Source of the DNA: an uncultured Oscillospiraceae bacterium
GTDB taxonomy: Bacteria; Bacillota; Clostridia; Oscillospirales; Oscillospiraceae
DNA length: 64,000 nucleotides
Assembly (NCBI GenBank): GCA_934597125.1
Contig: CAKTQM010000002.1
Location: 1-64,000 of the forward strand
Reading direction: 5' to 3'
In this document: positions 8,079 to 18,889 of the stretch, one piece after another
How positions within the stretch are numbered: the first letter of the stretch is position 1
Layout of the letters: each line of letters starts with the position of its first letter
Notes under the pieces: generated by a model
What the model was told of the DNA's origin: nothing
Database searches by the model: none
The model's input: the letters and a program-made list of their open reading frames with translations, nothing else
Position numbers and translations under genes: made by a program

Positions 8079-9866
8079 TTATGGCGTTTCATCCAAAAAC
8101 GGTTCGTTATTGGCGGCTGGTTCCGTCTGTGCGTCGCTGTAGGTCACGCTGTAGAGGGGGCGGGCGATCCCGCCGGCCGCCGCGTAGCAGCGCACTGTCA
8201 CCGTATCACCCACGTTCAGCAGGATCAGCTCCGGCATATCCGCGGCCCTTCCGCTGTACCATGCGCCGTCGATGTGCAGATAGTACCAAGTGTTGCCCTC
8301 CATCACGGCGCTGCGAATGTCACGGATAACACCGGTATAGGCGTCGGTCAGCGCCAGCTGATCCTCCGTCAAGGTGCTGTCCTCCGGCTGGATCAGGTTG
8401 GCGTTCAGCAGCATCTGGCGGTAATTGGTCTCGCATTCCGCCACGGTGACGCCGGTGGCTACGATCTGATACTGGCTGACGTTCACCATGGCGTACATCT
8501 TCACCAGCCCCGCCGCGTCCTTCAGCGCCATGAAGTAGGTGGGCTGCTCCGCCACGTTCAGCAGCAGGGGGAAGGTGGCGGTGTATTTCATCTGCTGCAC
8601 CTGCCCCTGTGCGCTGTCCATGGCGCTGTACTCCTCCGCGCCCGCCACGGCGTAGAACCGCGTCTCCTTGGTGCGCTGGTTGGACAGGATGAAGCCCACG
8701 TTGGACTCGTCCGACACCACCGAGGTGATGCCGGTGTACATATACACGTCGTCCCCGATGGCGATATAGTTATACCCCTCGGTGGTGACGGTTACCTCCC
8801 GCTGGCCGAACAGGGAGTTCCAGAAGCCGTTGATATACGTGCCGTGATAGTCGTACTGCTGGATAATCAGGTCAGCGGTGTACACATGATCCACCCAGGC
8901 GGGGATATCCGCCACGTCGTGGTACTCCGTCTCGCCGGTGACGGCATTCACCAGCACCGCGCCGGTGATGTCCGTGCCGCCGAACAGGCCGATGGTGCGG
9001 TCAATGCGGGGGCAGACCCACCAGGGGCGGCCTTCCTCGTCGATCTCAAAGGCGGGCTCGTCGAAAAGATAGGCAGGATAGCGGAACCGGAGATAGCGGT
9101 TCAGGTTGCGGCTGAAATGCTCGGCGGGAGTGTAGCGGATGCCCTCCTCCAGCCGTACCACCTCCACATTCTGGGTCACCATGTCGATAATCAGATAGGC
9201 GGGCAGACCGGCCTTGCGGTTGTTCAGCCACTTGATCCAGTCGCCGTACTGCAGGGTGGTGACCCGGACGGGGCGGCCCTTATAGTTGATCTGGGTGTAG
9301 TTGTCGGCCACCTCGAACTGGGACACCATGTCCGCCAGTTCGCCCAGCTTGCGGTTGCCCAGCTTGGCGGCGCTGTCCCGATCCAGCATGGGGATCTGAT
9401 CGAAGGAGATCTCCTCCACCTCGGCGGCAAAGTCGCCGCTCTCCACCGTCAGCAGATCGCGGTAGCTGTTGGCCCGGAACACCTGCCAGCCCAACGCGCT
9501 GCCCACCAGCGCCGTGGCAACCAGCAGCACCGCCGCTGCCAGCGGGATCAGGCACTGCTTTTTCAGGAAGGAGAAGTAACTCTTCATCCCGTCTCCCTGA
9601 AAGCCGGAGGTCATAATGGCGCACAGGCCGTACACGCCGCACACCAGCAGGGCGAATACATAGAATTCCGGCGCTTTCAGATTGATGGGCGGCAGGACGA
9701 TGTAGAAATACACCGCCGCGAACAGCAGCGTCACCGCCAGATTCAGCGCCGTGCGGCCAAGGGGGGTGCCCACGGCCTTGCGGGGCCTGGGCGTATGTCC
9801 CTCCCGATGGAAGGGGTTTTGGCCTTTGAAGCCCTGAAAATTGGGATCGTTCCAGTTGGTGTTCAT
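8079..9866 (-). CDS. Unrecognised membrane protein with large exported domain
   Basis: The 595-residue protein is not recognised. Residues 1-35 are hydrophilic, then three hydrophobic segments lie at about 37-57, 65-88 and 105-128. The remaining 465 residues are soluble, rich in aromatic residues and Thr/Val strands (for example GAVLVNAVTGETEYHDV and NTWYYLHIDG), which suggests a beta-rich domain outside the membrane. A GAGACC/AAAGGAGAC ribosome site precedes the ATG. The next gene upstream on the same strand (10153-10635) also encodes a membrane protein with an exported domain, so the two may act together although a 286-base repeat-filled gap separates them. No function is proposed. Confidence 0.75.
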   Translation of the reverse strand: MNTNWNDPNFQGFKGQNPFHREGHTPRPRKAVGTPLGRTALNLAVTLLFAAVYFYIVLPPINLKAPEFYVFALLVCGVYGLCAIMTSGFQGDGMKSYFSFLKKQCLIPLAAAVLLVATALVGSALGWQVFRANSYRDLLTVESGDFAAEVEEISFDQIPMLDRDSAAKLGNRKLGELADMVSQFEVADNYTQINYKGRPVRVTTLQYGDWIKWLNNRKAGLPAYLIIDMVTQNVEVVRLEEGIRYTPAEHFSRNLNRYLRFRYPAYLFDEPAFEIDEEGRPWWVCPRIDRTIGLFGGTDITGAVLVNAVTGETEYHDVADIPAWVDHVYTADLIIQQYDYHGTYINGFWNSLFGQREVTVTTEGYNYIAIGDDVYMYTGITSVVSDESNVGFILSNQRTKETRFYAVAGAEEYSAMDSAQGQVQQMKYTATFPLLLNVAEQPTYFMALKDAAGLVKMYAMVNVSQYQIVATGVTVAECETNYRQMLLNANLIQPEDSTLTEDQLALTDAYTGVIRDIRSAVMEGNTWYYLHIDGAWYSGRAADMPELILLNVGDTVTVRCYAAAGGIARPLYSVTYSDAQTEPAANNEPFLDETP

Positions 9867-9907
9867 AGGGGTCTCCTTTCAGATGGTGAGGGAAAATCAA
9901 TACGCGG

Positions 9908-10126
9908 CGGGCGGGGGAGAACCCCGCCCCTACGCACAGATGCGGTAAAACGCTGTTGGGGCCGACGACTCTGTCGGCCCTTGACCCCCTTGTGCAAAGG
10001 GGGCTGTCGAGCGTAAGCGAGACTGGGGGATTGTCCGGAGAGCGCGTAGGGGCGGACGACTCTGTCTGCCCGCCGACGATGGCCGACGCATTTCCGATAG
10101 GGCGGGCAGAGTCGCCCGCCCCCTGC
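9908..10126. repeat. Intergenic cluster of dispersed GC-rich palindromes
   Basis: The gap between the two membrane protein genes holds three palindromic units: GGCGGGGGAGAACCCCGCC near 9908-9929, CCCCCTTGTGCAAAGGGGG at 9983-10001 followed by a GTCGAGC...GCGAGACTG tail, and a GGGGCGG/GGGCGGGC pair spanning about 10048-10125. The middle unit and tail recur almost exactly at 10669-10725. No coding frame here looks real. Confidence 0.7.
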
Positions 10127-10152
10127 AAATGGGTTTCACGTCGCTGCCGGGC

Positions 10153-10635
10153 CTACCGCGCTGCCTTCTCCTTCTTCAGCTTCCACGCAAAATAAACCAG
10201 CAGCACCAGCAATCCGCCTTCGATCAGATACCACACCGGCCAGCCCTGGGCGTTATCCGCCTGCATGGCGCGGTTGTAGTCGTCCAGGGTGAAAATCTCC
10301 TGCCCCTCGGCGCCCAGCGAGAGGATCTCGCCGCTCTGCTGCTGGGCAAAGGACTGGGCGGCGCTCTCCTTCATGCGGAAATGTACCTGCTGCCCCACCA
10401 GCGGCTCCATGTCCGCTGCCGTCAGGCTGTCCTGCAGCACATCCGGCAGGTACAGGACGCCCTCCGGACGGGTGACGTAGACCAGGGCGTTTTTCTCGTC
10501 AAATCTCGTCATCGTGGCGGTCAACTCCACGGTGGCGGTCTCCTTCACATGGGTCAGCTGCCAGACCATCGCCATATTCATGGCGCACAGCAGCATCACC
10601 AGGATCGTCAAGCACAGGGCGGTCTTGGTTTTCAT
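10153..10635 (-). CDS. Unrecognised small membrane protein with exported central domain
   Basis: The 160-residue protein starts with a signal-anchor (about 5-25, LCLTILVMLLCAMNMAMVW), continues with a roughly 105-residue exported region and ends with a second membrane segment (about 133-152, WYLIEGGLLVLLVYFAW) and a Lys-rich tail. That topology puts the middle region outside and both ends inside. The middle has a strand-rich pattern with VTRPEGVLYLPDVLQ that may be an OB-like fold, but this is a guess. It probably belongs with the 595-residue membrane protein downstream on the same strand. AAAGGAG precedes the start. Confidence 0.7.
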   Translation of the reverse strand: MKTKTALCLTILVMLLCAMNMAMVWQLTHVKETATVELTATMTRFDEKNALVYVTRPEGVLYLPDVLQDSLTAADMEPLVGQQVHFRMKESAAQSFAQQQSGEILSLGAEGQEIFTLDDYNRAMQADNAQGWPVWYLIEGGLLVLLVYFAWKLKKEKAAR

Positions 10636-10668
10636 AGGCGGCTCCTTTCTGGTTGTGGGGGGGTATCA

Positions 10669-10812
10669 TGGCCCCCTTGTGTAAAGGGGGCTGTCGAGCA
10701 GAGCGAGACTGAAGGATTGTCATTCTGTGGGAATTGGAACCTTGGAAAACAACCCCTCCGACAAAAATCAAAGATTTTTGCCACCTCCCCTTACACAGGG
10801 GAGGCGTTGAAT
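10669..10812. repeat. Second copy of the dispersed palindrome family
   Basis: CCCCCTTGTGTAAAGGGGG (10669-10688 region) with the tail CTGTCGAGC..GCGAGACTG matches the copy at 9983-10030, and CCACCTCCCCTTACACAGGGGAGG (split by a few bases) near 10780-10804 matches the copy at about 33590-33614. The rest of 10636-10950 has no supported gene; it is T-rich from 10810 on. Confidence 0.65.
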
Positions 10813-10953
10813 GTTGCTTTTTCATTTACATTTCTATTATATCCCACTGCCCCTGCTCTTGTACAGCAATTTCAACTTGCATTTTCATATTTCTCCCATA
10901 TTTTCCCGCAACCTCAGGTTGCGCAGGGGCGTTCATAAATTGTTTACAAAAAA

Positions 10954-10970
10954 CGTCAAAGAAAGTCAAA
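10954..10970 (+). promoter_or_regulatory. CtsR operator, upstream box
   Basis: CGTCAAA-GAA-AGTCAAA fits the CtsR consensus of two (A/G)GTCAAA heptamers separated by NAN, with a single mismatch in the first base. It lies just upstream of the -35 box of the ctsR operon, so bound CtsR would block RNA polymerase. Confidence 0.85.
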
Positions 10971-10978
10971 TTTACCTA

Positions 10979-11007
10979 TTGACATTATGGGGAGGCAGGT
11001 GTATCAT
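10979..11007 (+). promoter_or_regulatory. Sigma-A promoter of the ctsR-mcsA-clpC operon
   Basis: A perfect TTGACA (10979-10984) and TATCAT (11002-11007) are separated by 17 bases. CtsR boxes flank it on both sides, which explains heat-inducible control without an alternative sigma factor. Confidence 0.85.
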
Positions 11008-11016
11008 ATGCTCAAA

Positions 11017-11039
11017 GGTCAAAGAAAGGCAAAGTCAAA
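11017..11039 (+). promoter_or_regulatory. CtsR operator, downstream box
   Basis: GGTCAAA-GAA-AGGCAAA (11017-11033) is a CtsR box with one mismatch in the second heptamer, and a third exact heptamer AGTCAAA overlaps at 11033-11039. It covers the start of the transcript, between the promoter and the ctsR ribosome binding site. Confidence 0.75.
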
Positions 11040-11055
11040 CAAGGAGGTCTTGCGC

Positions 11056-11505
11056 ATGGGTATTTCGGATGTGATCGCCAGCTTTATCCAGTCGGCACTG
11101 GAGGAGGCGGACGGCGTGCTGGAGCTGCAGCGCAGCGATCTGGCCCAGCGGTTCAACTGTGTGCCCAGCCAGATCAACTACGTCATGTCCACCCGCTTTT
11201 CGCCGGAGCACGGCTATATCGTGGAGTCCCGGCGGGGCGGCAACGGCTACATCCGCATCACCCGGGTGCGGACAGATCGCAAAACGCTGCTGATGCACGT
11301 CATCAACTCCGTGGGCGATGAGCTGGACGCCGCCAGTGCCCGCGCCATCGTCCAAAATCTGGTTAGCAGCGAGGCCATTTCCGCTGAGGCGGGGCGCTCT
11401 CTGCTGGCGGGCACCGGCGATCGGGCCCTGCGCCGCGTGGACAAAAGCTGCCGCGATATGCTGCGCAGCGATATTTTCAAGCAGGTATTGATCCAATTGG
11501 TTTGA
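11056..11505 (+). CDS. ctsR: CtsR, transcriptional repressor of class III heat-shock genes
   Basis: The 149-residue protein matches CtsR: an N-terminal winged HTH (ISDVIASFIQSALEEADG...LAQRFNCVPSQINYVMSTRF), the glycine-rich heat-sensing wing (RRGGNGYIRI) and a C-terminal four-helix region. It represses its own operon through the boxes at 10954-11039. The start at 11056 is set by AAGGAGGT at 11041-11048; longer in-frame starts would overlap the operator. mcsA follows after 24 bases. In bacilli CtsR is inactivated by the arginine kinase McsB, but no mcsB is present in this operon. Confidence 0.95.
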   Translation: MGISDVIASFIQSALEEADGVLELQRSDLAQRFNCVPSQINYVMSTRFSPEHGYIVESRRGGNGYIRITRVRTDRKTLLMHVINSVGDELDAASARAIVQNLVSSEAISAEAGRSLLAGTGDRALRRVDKSCRDMLRSDIFKQVLIQLV

Positions 11506-11529
11506 TTTTCCCAAAGGAGGTTATGCTAT

Positions 11530-11961
11530 ATGAAATGTGAACGTTGTGGCCGGAGAGAAGCCACTTTCTATTACCAGAGCAACATCAACGGCCGTGTGAC
11601 ACAGGTGCATCTGTGTCCCGACTGCGCGGCGGAGCTGGGCTATACCAGAGGAATGAGCGACAGCTTCCGTTCCTTCCGCCGCGGCTTCTTCGATCCCTTC
11701 TCCCTGCTGGAGGATTTCGGCATGCTGTCCAACCGCATGACGGAGTTCCCCGCGCCCCTGGAGGAGGCGGCCCGTGCCGCCGCCGGCATCGAGGATACCC
11801 CCGATACCCCCGCCGGACTGGTGGGTCGTGACGAGGAGGTGCAGCTGCAGAAGCAGCGTCAGCACAACGCTCTGGAAAACCAGTTGAAGGCCGCCATCGA
11901 CAGCGAGAACTACGAAGAGGCGGCCCGCCTGCGGGATGAGCTGAAAAAGCTCTCCGCCTGA
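11530..11961 (+). CDS. mcsA: McsA-like protein, short form with one zinc finger and a UVR motif
   Basis: The 143-residue protein begins with one CxxC...CxxC zinc finger (C3, C6, C29, C32) and ends with a UVR motif (about 115-142, AIDSENYEEAARLRDEL) that is expected to contact ClpC. Classical McsA of Bacillus is about 185 residues and has a second CxxC pair between these parts; that segment is absent here, replaced by a linker. McsA activates the arginine kinase McsB, whose gene would normally sit next; here clpC follows after 34 bases. AAAGGAGG precedes the ATG. Confidence 0.88.
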   Translation: MKCERCGRREATFYYQSNINGRVTQVHLCPDCAAELGYTRGMSDSFRSFRRGFFDPFSLLEDFGMLSNRMTEFPAPLEEAARAAAGIEDTPDTPAGLVGRDEEVQLQKQRQHNALENQLKAAIDSENYEEAARLRDELKKLSA

Positions 11962-11995
11962 GGCGCAAGAAACGAGAAGAAGGATGTGACCTGAT

Positions 11996-14545
<2,550 letters not shown>

Positions 14546-14551
14546 CACCAG

Positions 14552-14622
14552 GCGGGAGGGGCGCCGCCCCTCCCGCTTCCCAAGTAAAAAGACGCCGCCC
14601 CATCGGGCGGCGCCTTTTATTC
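14552..14622. terminator. Double hairpin terminator between clpC and the convergent rluA-type gene
   Basis: An 11-bp stem GCGGGAGGGGC (14552-14562/14566-14576) is followed by a second hairpin (14591-14600/14605-14612 region, CGCCGCCC/GGGCGGCG) flanked by AAAA and TTTT. The second one can end transcripts from both directions. Confidence 0.75.
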
Positions 14623-15273
14623 TATCGCAAACAAGTCCCACGGATATACCATCGGCGGAGGACACGTCACGTCCACCGGCTTTCCCGTCACGGGATGGGT
14701 AAAGGCCAGATGGTACGACCACAGGGCGGCGGAACACGCCGCCTTGCTGCCGTAGCGGATGTCCCCCAGCAGCGGCAGTCCCCGATGGGAGAACTGCACC
14801 CGTATCTGATGGGTGCGCCCCGTGTGGAGCCGTACCTTTACCAGCGTCAGCGCCTCGGTCTTGCCCAGCACGGTGTAGTCCAGCGTGGCCTCCCGCACGC
14901 CCTTGCGCATCCGCTGCACCACATAGCTCTTGTTGTGGGCGGCGTCGCGGAACAGCAGGTCGGTCAGCGTGTCGGCGTCCTTTTCCGGATGCCCCCGCAG
15001 CACCGCCAGATATTCCTTGGTGATCTCATGTGCCGCCACGGCGGCCGTCAGCTTTCCCGTGACCTCCTTCCGGCGGGAGAAGACCATCACCCCGCCGGTG
15101 ACACGATCCAGCCGGTGTACGGTGGCGATGTAGTCCGGCTGCCCCAGCGCGCGGAAATGCTGGCGCAGCAGCGCCGGCATGCAGGCGGCCTTCGGGTCGT
15201 CCTCCGACAGCGCACCCACCGGCTTAACGGCCACCACCAGATGCCTGTCCTGATACAGGATCTCCATGCCCAT
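14617..15273 (-). CDS. RluA/RsuA-family RNA pseudouridine synthase
   Basis: The 218-residue enzyme has the catalytic motif HRLDRVTGGVMVF (Asp nucleophile in HRLD), the GRTHQIRVQFSHRG motif and a short VKPVGAL N-terminus. It lacks an N-terminal S4 domain, so it is a short RluA-type enzyme of unknown RNA target. Its start overlaps the upstream stop codon by one base (TGATG), which points to translational coupling with the carboxypeptidase gene. Confidence 0.9.
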   Translation of the reverse strand: MGMEILYQDRHLVVAVKPVGALSEDDPKAACMPALLRQHFRALGQPDYIATVHRLDRVTGGVMVFSRRKEVTGKLTAAVAAHEITKEYLAVLRGHPEKDADTLTDLLFRDAAHNKSYVVQRMRKGVREATLDYTVLGKTEALTLVKVRLHTGRTHQIRVQFSHRGLPLLGDIRYGSKAACSAALWSYHLAFTHPVTGKPVDVTCPPPMVYPWDLFAIE

Positions 15274-16637
15274 CAGAACCGGCGGCCCCGATAGCTGCGG
15301 CTCTGCCGCCGCTTATTGCGTCCGCTGCCGTACCGCCGCCGGCGCATGATGGTCTTGCCGAACAGGAACACCAGCACGATCAGCACCGCCAGAACCACCA
15401 CCAGCACCTTTACCACAGGGCGGGCAAAAAATTCCTTCAGCGCGTGCTTAACCACCAGAAAGCGGCTGGCGTTCACGTCGGCCACCGCCAGCAGGGGAAC
15501 GGTGGCGTATTCCACGCCGTCATAACTCAGTGTGATGGTGCCCAGCTGCTGTCCCGCGGCCACCGGCGCGTCCACGACCTCCGCGTCCAGCGTCACCGTC
15601 CGCTCCAGCGCCTCCGGCTCCAGATCGCTGGGCAGCACCGCCTCGGCGGTGTAGGCGGGATGGACGGCGATGCTGTCCACCTCCTTGCTCAGCGCCACCG
15701 GCACGCTCTGGATCATCTCGTTCTCCGTCAGCACCGTCTTGGTGGTAAAGTTTTCAAAGCCCCAGTCAAACAGCCGGCTGGTCTCGGTAAAGCAGCCTAC
15801 CTTATAGCTGCCGTCGCTGGCGGTCATCAGCCGCGCCCCCAGCACCACAGAGATCATCTGCCGGTCAGCCCGCACGGCGGAGGAAACCAGACAGTAGCCC
15901 GCCGCGTCGGTGGAGCCGGTCTTGATGCCCTGTGCGCCGCTGTATAAGTAACCGGTGGCACGCCAGTTGGAGATGAGGTAGTTGGTGCTGTGCAGCTCCC
16001 GCGCCTCGCTCTTGTTGGTGGCGGGCACGGTGTAGGCCTTTGTGTTGCAGATAGTCATGAACTCGTCGTACTTCATGGCCTCGCGGGTGAACAGATAGAT
16101 GTCCCACGCGGTGGTATAGTGCTCGTTATCCGGCAGACCGGAGGTGTTGACGAAATGGGTGTCCTCGCACCCCAGCTCCTGAGCCCGCTGGTTCATCAGG
16201 GACACAAAGGCGGTGACGCTGCCGCTGACGGCCTCGGCCAGAATGTTGCCCACCTCGTTGGCGGACACCACCAGCAGGCAGTATAAAAGCTGCTCCACCG
16301 TCAGCGTCTCTCCCGCCACGATGTCGGCGGTGCTGGCATCGTCCGGCAGGCCCGCCACGCTGTTGGCGCTGGCGGTGATGGAATCGCTCAGCCGCAGCTC
16401 ACCCCGCTCGATGGCCTCAAATACCAGCAGCGCCGTCATCACCTTGGTGATGCTGGCGGGGTACTGCTTGGTGTGGGCGTCCTGATCCAGCAGCACGGTG
16501 CCGGTGGCGGCGTCCACCAGCAGCGCGGCCCGCGCGTCCAGCTGGATATCCTCCACGGCGTAGGCGGTCACCGGCAGCAGCTGCGTCAGCAGCAGCGCCA
16601 GCAGTAGAAAAAGAGTGCAAAAACGGCGGAATTTCAT
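15273..16637 (-). CDS. dacF: D-alanyl-D-alanine carboxypeptidase (PBP5/DacF type)
   Basis: The 454-residue exported enzyme trims the terminal D-Ala of peptidoglycan stem peptides. A signal peptide covers about 1-27 (ending VTAYAVED). The active-site motifs are SITK (in YPASITKVMTAL), SAN (VSANEVGN) and KTGS (GIKTGSTDAAG). The C-terminal PBP5 beta domain is followed by a membrane anchor (VLVVVLAVLIVLVFLFG) and a basic tail. The start at 16637 is chosen for the signal peptide and the GGAGAAA site; upstream in-frame codons encode no recognisable sequence. The choice of dacF over dacA is tentative. Confidence 0.92.
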   Translation of the reverse strand: MKFRRFCTLFLLLALLLTQLLPVTAYAVEDIQLDARAALLVDAATGTVLLDQDAHTKQYPASITKVMTALLVFEAIERGELRLSDSITASANSVAGLPDDASTADIVAGETLTVEQLLYCLLVVSANEVGNILAEAVSGSVTAFVSLMNQRAQELGCEDTHFVNTSGLPDNEHYTTAWDIYLFTREAMKYDEFMTICNTKAYTVPATNKSEARELHSTNYLISNWRATGYLYSGAQGIKTGSTDAAGYCLVSSAVRADRQMISVVLGARLMTASDGSYKVGCFTETSRLFDWGFENFTTKTVLTENEMIQSVPVALSKEVDSIAVHPAYTAEAVLPSDLEPEALERTVTLDAEVVDAPVAAGQQLGTITLSYDGVEYATVPLLAVADVNASRFLVVKHALKEFFARPVVKVLVVVLAVLIVLVFLFGKTIMRRRRYGSGRNKRRQSRSYRGRRF

Positions 16638-16794
16638 AATGACATTTTCTCCATCTGTGCTATAATATAAGGTGAGCGCGGACGCCAGAAGCGTGCCGCC
16701 AACTATTTCCGACATATTATTATAAACGACTTCCCCTCTCCCGTCAACGGGGAGTAGAATGGCAAATGTAAACATTTTTTCAGGAGGTGACGCC

Positions 16795-17490
16795 ATGAAG
16801 ATATTAGTGGTGGATGACGAGAAGCTGTTGGTTAAGGGCATCACGTTCAATCTGGAGAATGAGGGCTATCAGGTCACCGCCGCCTATGATGGCGAAGCCG
16901 CCGTGGAGCTGGCGAAGAAGGAGCACTTTGACCTGATCATTCTGGATCTGATGATGCCGGTGCTCTCCGGCACCGAGGCCTGCATGAAGATCCGCGAATT
17001 CTCCGACGTGCCCATCATCATGCTGACCGCCCGCAGCGAGGATGCGGACAAGCTGATGGGTTTTGCCTGCGGTGCGGACGATTACGTCACCAAGCCCTTC
17101 AATATTCTGGAGCTGAAAGCCCGCATCCGCGCGCTTTTGAAGCGCAGCGCCGGCCGCCCCGATACCCAGCGCACCATGCTGACCGTTGGCGATCTGAGCC
17201 TGGACACCCAGCAGCGGGTGGCTATACGGGACGGCAAGACCATCGACCTGACCGCCAAGGAGTACGACCTGCTGGAGCTGCTGATGAAGAACCCCCGCCG
17301 GGTCTACAGCCGCGAAAGTCTGATGGATCTGGTGTGGGGCTACTCCTACGCCGGTGATTACCGCACCGTGGATGTCCACGTCCGCCGATTGCGGGAAAAG
17401 CTGGAGCGTGTGCCGGCGGAACCGGCCTATATTCTGACCAAGTGGGGAGTGGGTTACTATTTTCAGGGGGAAAATCAGCCTACAATTTAA
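16795..17490 (+). CDS. OmpR/PhoP-family response regulator
   Basis: The 231-residue protein has a receiver domain (DD at 9-10, phospho-acceptor in LIILDLMMPV, Lys in YVTKPF) and a C-terminal winged helix with the pattern LTAKEYDLLELLM and RTVDVHVRRLREKL. CAGGAGGTGA precedes the ATG at 16795. The kinase gene follows and overlaps or abuts it, so the two form one two-component system. The GerMN lipoprotein gene downstream suggests an envelope-related signal. Confidence 0.93.
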   Translation: MKILVVDDEKLLVKGITFNLENEGYQVTAAYDGEAAVELAKKEHFDLIILDLMMPVLSGTEACMKIREFSDVPIIMLTARSEDADKLMGFACGADDYVTKPFNILELKARIRALLKRSAGRPDTQRTMLTVGDLSLDTQQRVAIRDGKTIDLTAKEYDLLELLMKNPRRVYSRESLMDLVWGYSYAGDYRTVDVHVRRLREKLERVPAEPAYILTKWGVGYYFQGENQPTI

Positions 17491-17512
17491 GTTCGGCGTC
17501 AGCTACATTCTG

Positions 17513-18889
17513 GTGATCGCCGCGGTGCTGGTGCTGCTGAACACCTATCCGCTGCTGCAGTCCCAGAACATGGTGTTTCAGTCCAAGGAGACCTCCATGA
17601 AAAGCTCCGTCAAGCTCATCGAGGCGTCCCTCAGCGGCCTGAAACAGCTGGATGAGGAGAATGTCTCCAAGGCCCTCAGCTCCATGCGGGAGACCGGCGT
17701 TTCCCGCATTCTGGTGACAGATACCGCCGGCCGCATCCTCTACGACACCCGCGAGGAGAGCGGCGCCGTGGGCCTGTACGCCTTTTATACCGAGATCGTC
17801 CAGGCGCTGGAGGGCAACGACGCCTTTTACTGCTATTACGATTCCACCGCCTTCCTCAGCCGCATGGCCTCGCCGGTGGTGTACCACAACCAGATCGTGG
17901 GCGCGGTGTATACTTATGAATACGACACCCAGCAGGCGGACATCCTCAAAAGCTTCCAGTCCAACCTTATGAAGATCTCCGTGCTGATCGCGCTGGGGGT
18001 CATCGGCCTGTCCATCCTGCTCAGCCGCGCCCTGACTATGCAGATCACCGATCTGCTCTCCGCCATCCGCAAGGTGCGGGAGGGCGCTTACAGCCACCGC
18101 GCCGCCGTAAAGGGCAGCGACGAGATCGGCCAGATCGCGGCGGAGTTCAACAGCCTGACCGACCGCCTGCAAACCACCGAGAACGCCCGCCGCCGCTTTG
18201 TGTCCGACGCCAGCCACGAGCTGAAAACGCCTCTGGCCGGTATCCGCCTGCTGACGGATTCCATCCTGCAGACCGGCGATATGGACGCCGACACCACCCG
18301 CGAGTTCGTGGGCGACATCGGCCGCGAGGCGGAGCGCCTGACCCGCATCACCGAAAACCTGCTGCGCCTGACCCGCCTGGACAGCGGCGCGGTGCAGCCG
18401 GTGACGCCGGTGCCGGTGGCGCCGGTGCTGGAGCGGGTGGCCCGCATGCTGGCGGTGCTGGCCCGCGAAAAGGGCGTCACGCTGACCTACGAGGCCGCGG
18501 CGGACGCCGTGGCGCTGGCTACGGAGGATGACGTTCACCAGATCCTGTACAACCTGATGGACAACGGCATCAAATACTCCGGCACCGACGGTTTCGTCCA
18601 CGCCGCCGCCAGAACGGACGGCGACTGGGTGGTGCTGACGGTGGAGGATAACGGCATCGGTATCCCCGCCGACGACCTGCCCCATATTTTCGAGCGGTTC
18701 TACCGCGTGGACAAGATGCGCTCCCGCGCCATCGGCGGCACGGGTCTGGGCCTGTCCATCGTCAAGGATACGGTAGAAAGCCGCGGCGGCCGCATCGCCG
18801 CCGCGCCCCGACAGGGCGGCGGCACGGTGTTCACCGTGTACCTGCCCCGTGGGGAGGAAGCGCCCCGGGAAGGCGGTGAGCAGGAATGA
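17513..18889 (+). CDS. Membrane sensor histidine kinase
   Basis: The 458-residue kinase has an N-terminal membrane segment, an extracellular sensor region, a second membrane segment (about 145-165, ISVLIALGVIGLSILLS), a HAMP domain, HisKA (FVSDASHELKTPLAG, phospho-His) and HATPase (DNGIKYS, DNGIGIP, GTGLGLSIV). The start is uncertain: GTG at 17513 cuts into the first membrane helix, and the in-frame codons upstream (reading KISLQFKFGVSYIL) look like real N-terminus, so translation may begin at a non-ATG codon inside the regulator gene near 17459-17474. The 3' end overlaps the lipoprotein gene by four bases. Confidence 0.9.
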   Translation: MIAAVLVLLNTYPLLQSQNMVFQSKETSMKSSVKLIEASLSGLKQLDEENVSKALSSMRETGVSRILVTDTAGRILYDTREESGAVGLYAFYTEIVQALEGNDAFYCYYDSTAFLSRMASPVVYHNQIVGAVYTYEYDTQQADILKSFQSNLMKISVLIALGVIGLSILLSRALTMQITDLLSAIRKVREGAYSHRAAVKGSDEIGQIAAEFNSLTDRLQTTENARRRFVSDASHELKTPLAGIRLLTDSILQTGDMDADTTREFVGDIGREAERLTRITENLLRLTRLDSGAVQPVTPVPVAPVLERVARMLAVLAREKGVTLTYEAAADAVALATEDDVHQILYNLMDNGIKYSGTDGFVHAAARTDGDWVVLTVEDNGIGIPADDLPHIFERFYRVDKMRSRAIGGTGLGLSIVKDTVESRGGRIAAAPRQGGGTVFTVYLPRGEEAPREGGEQE

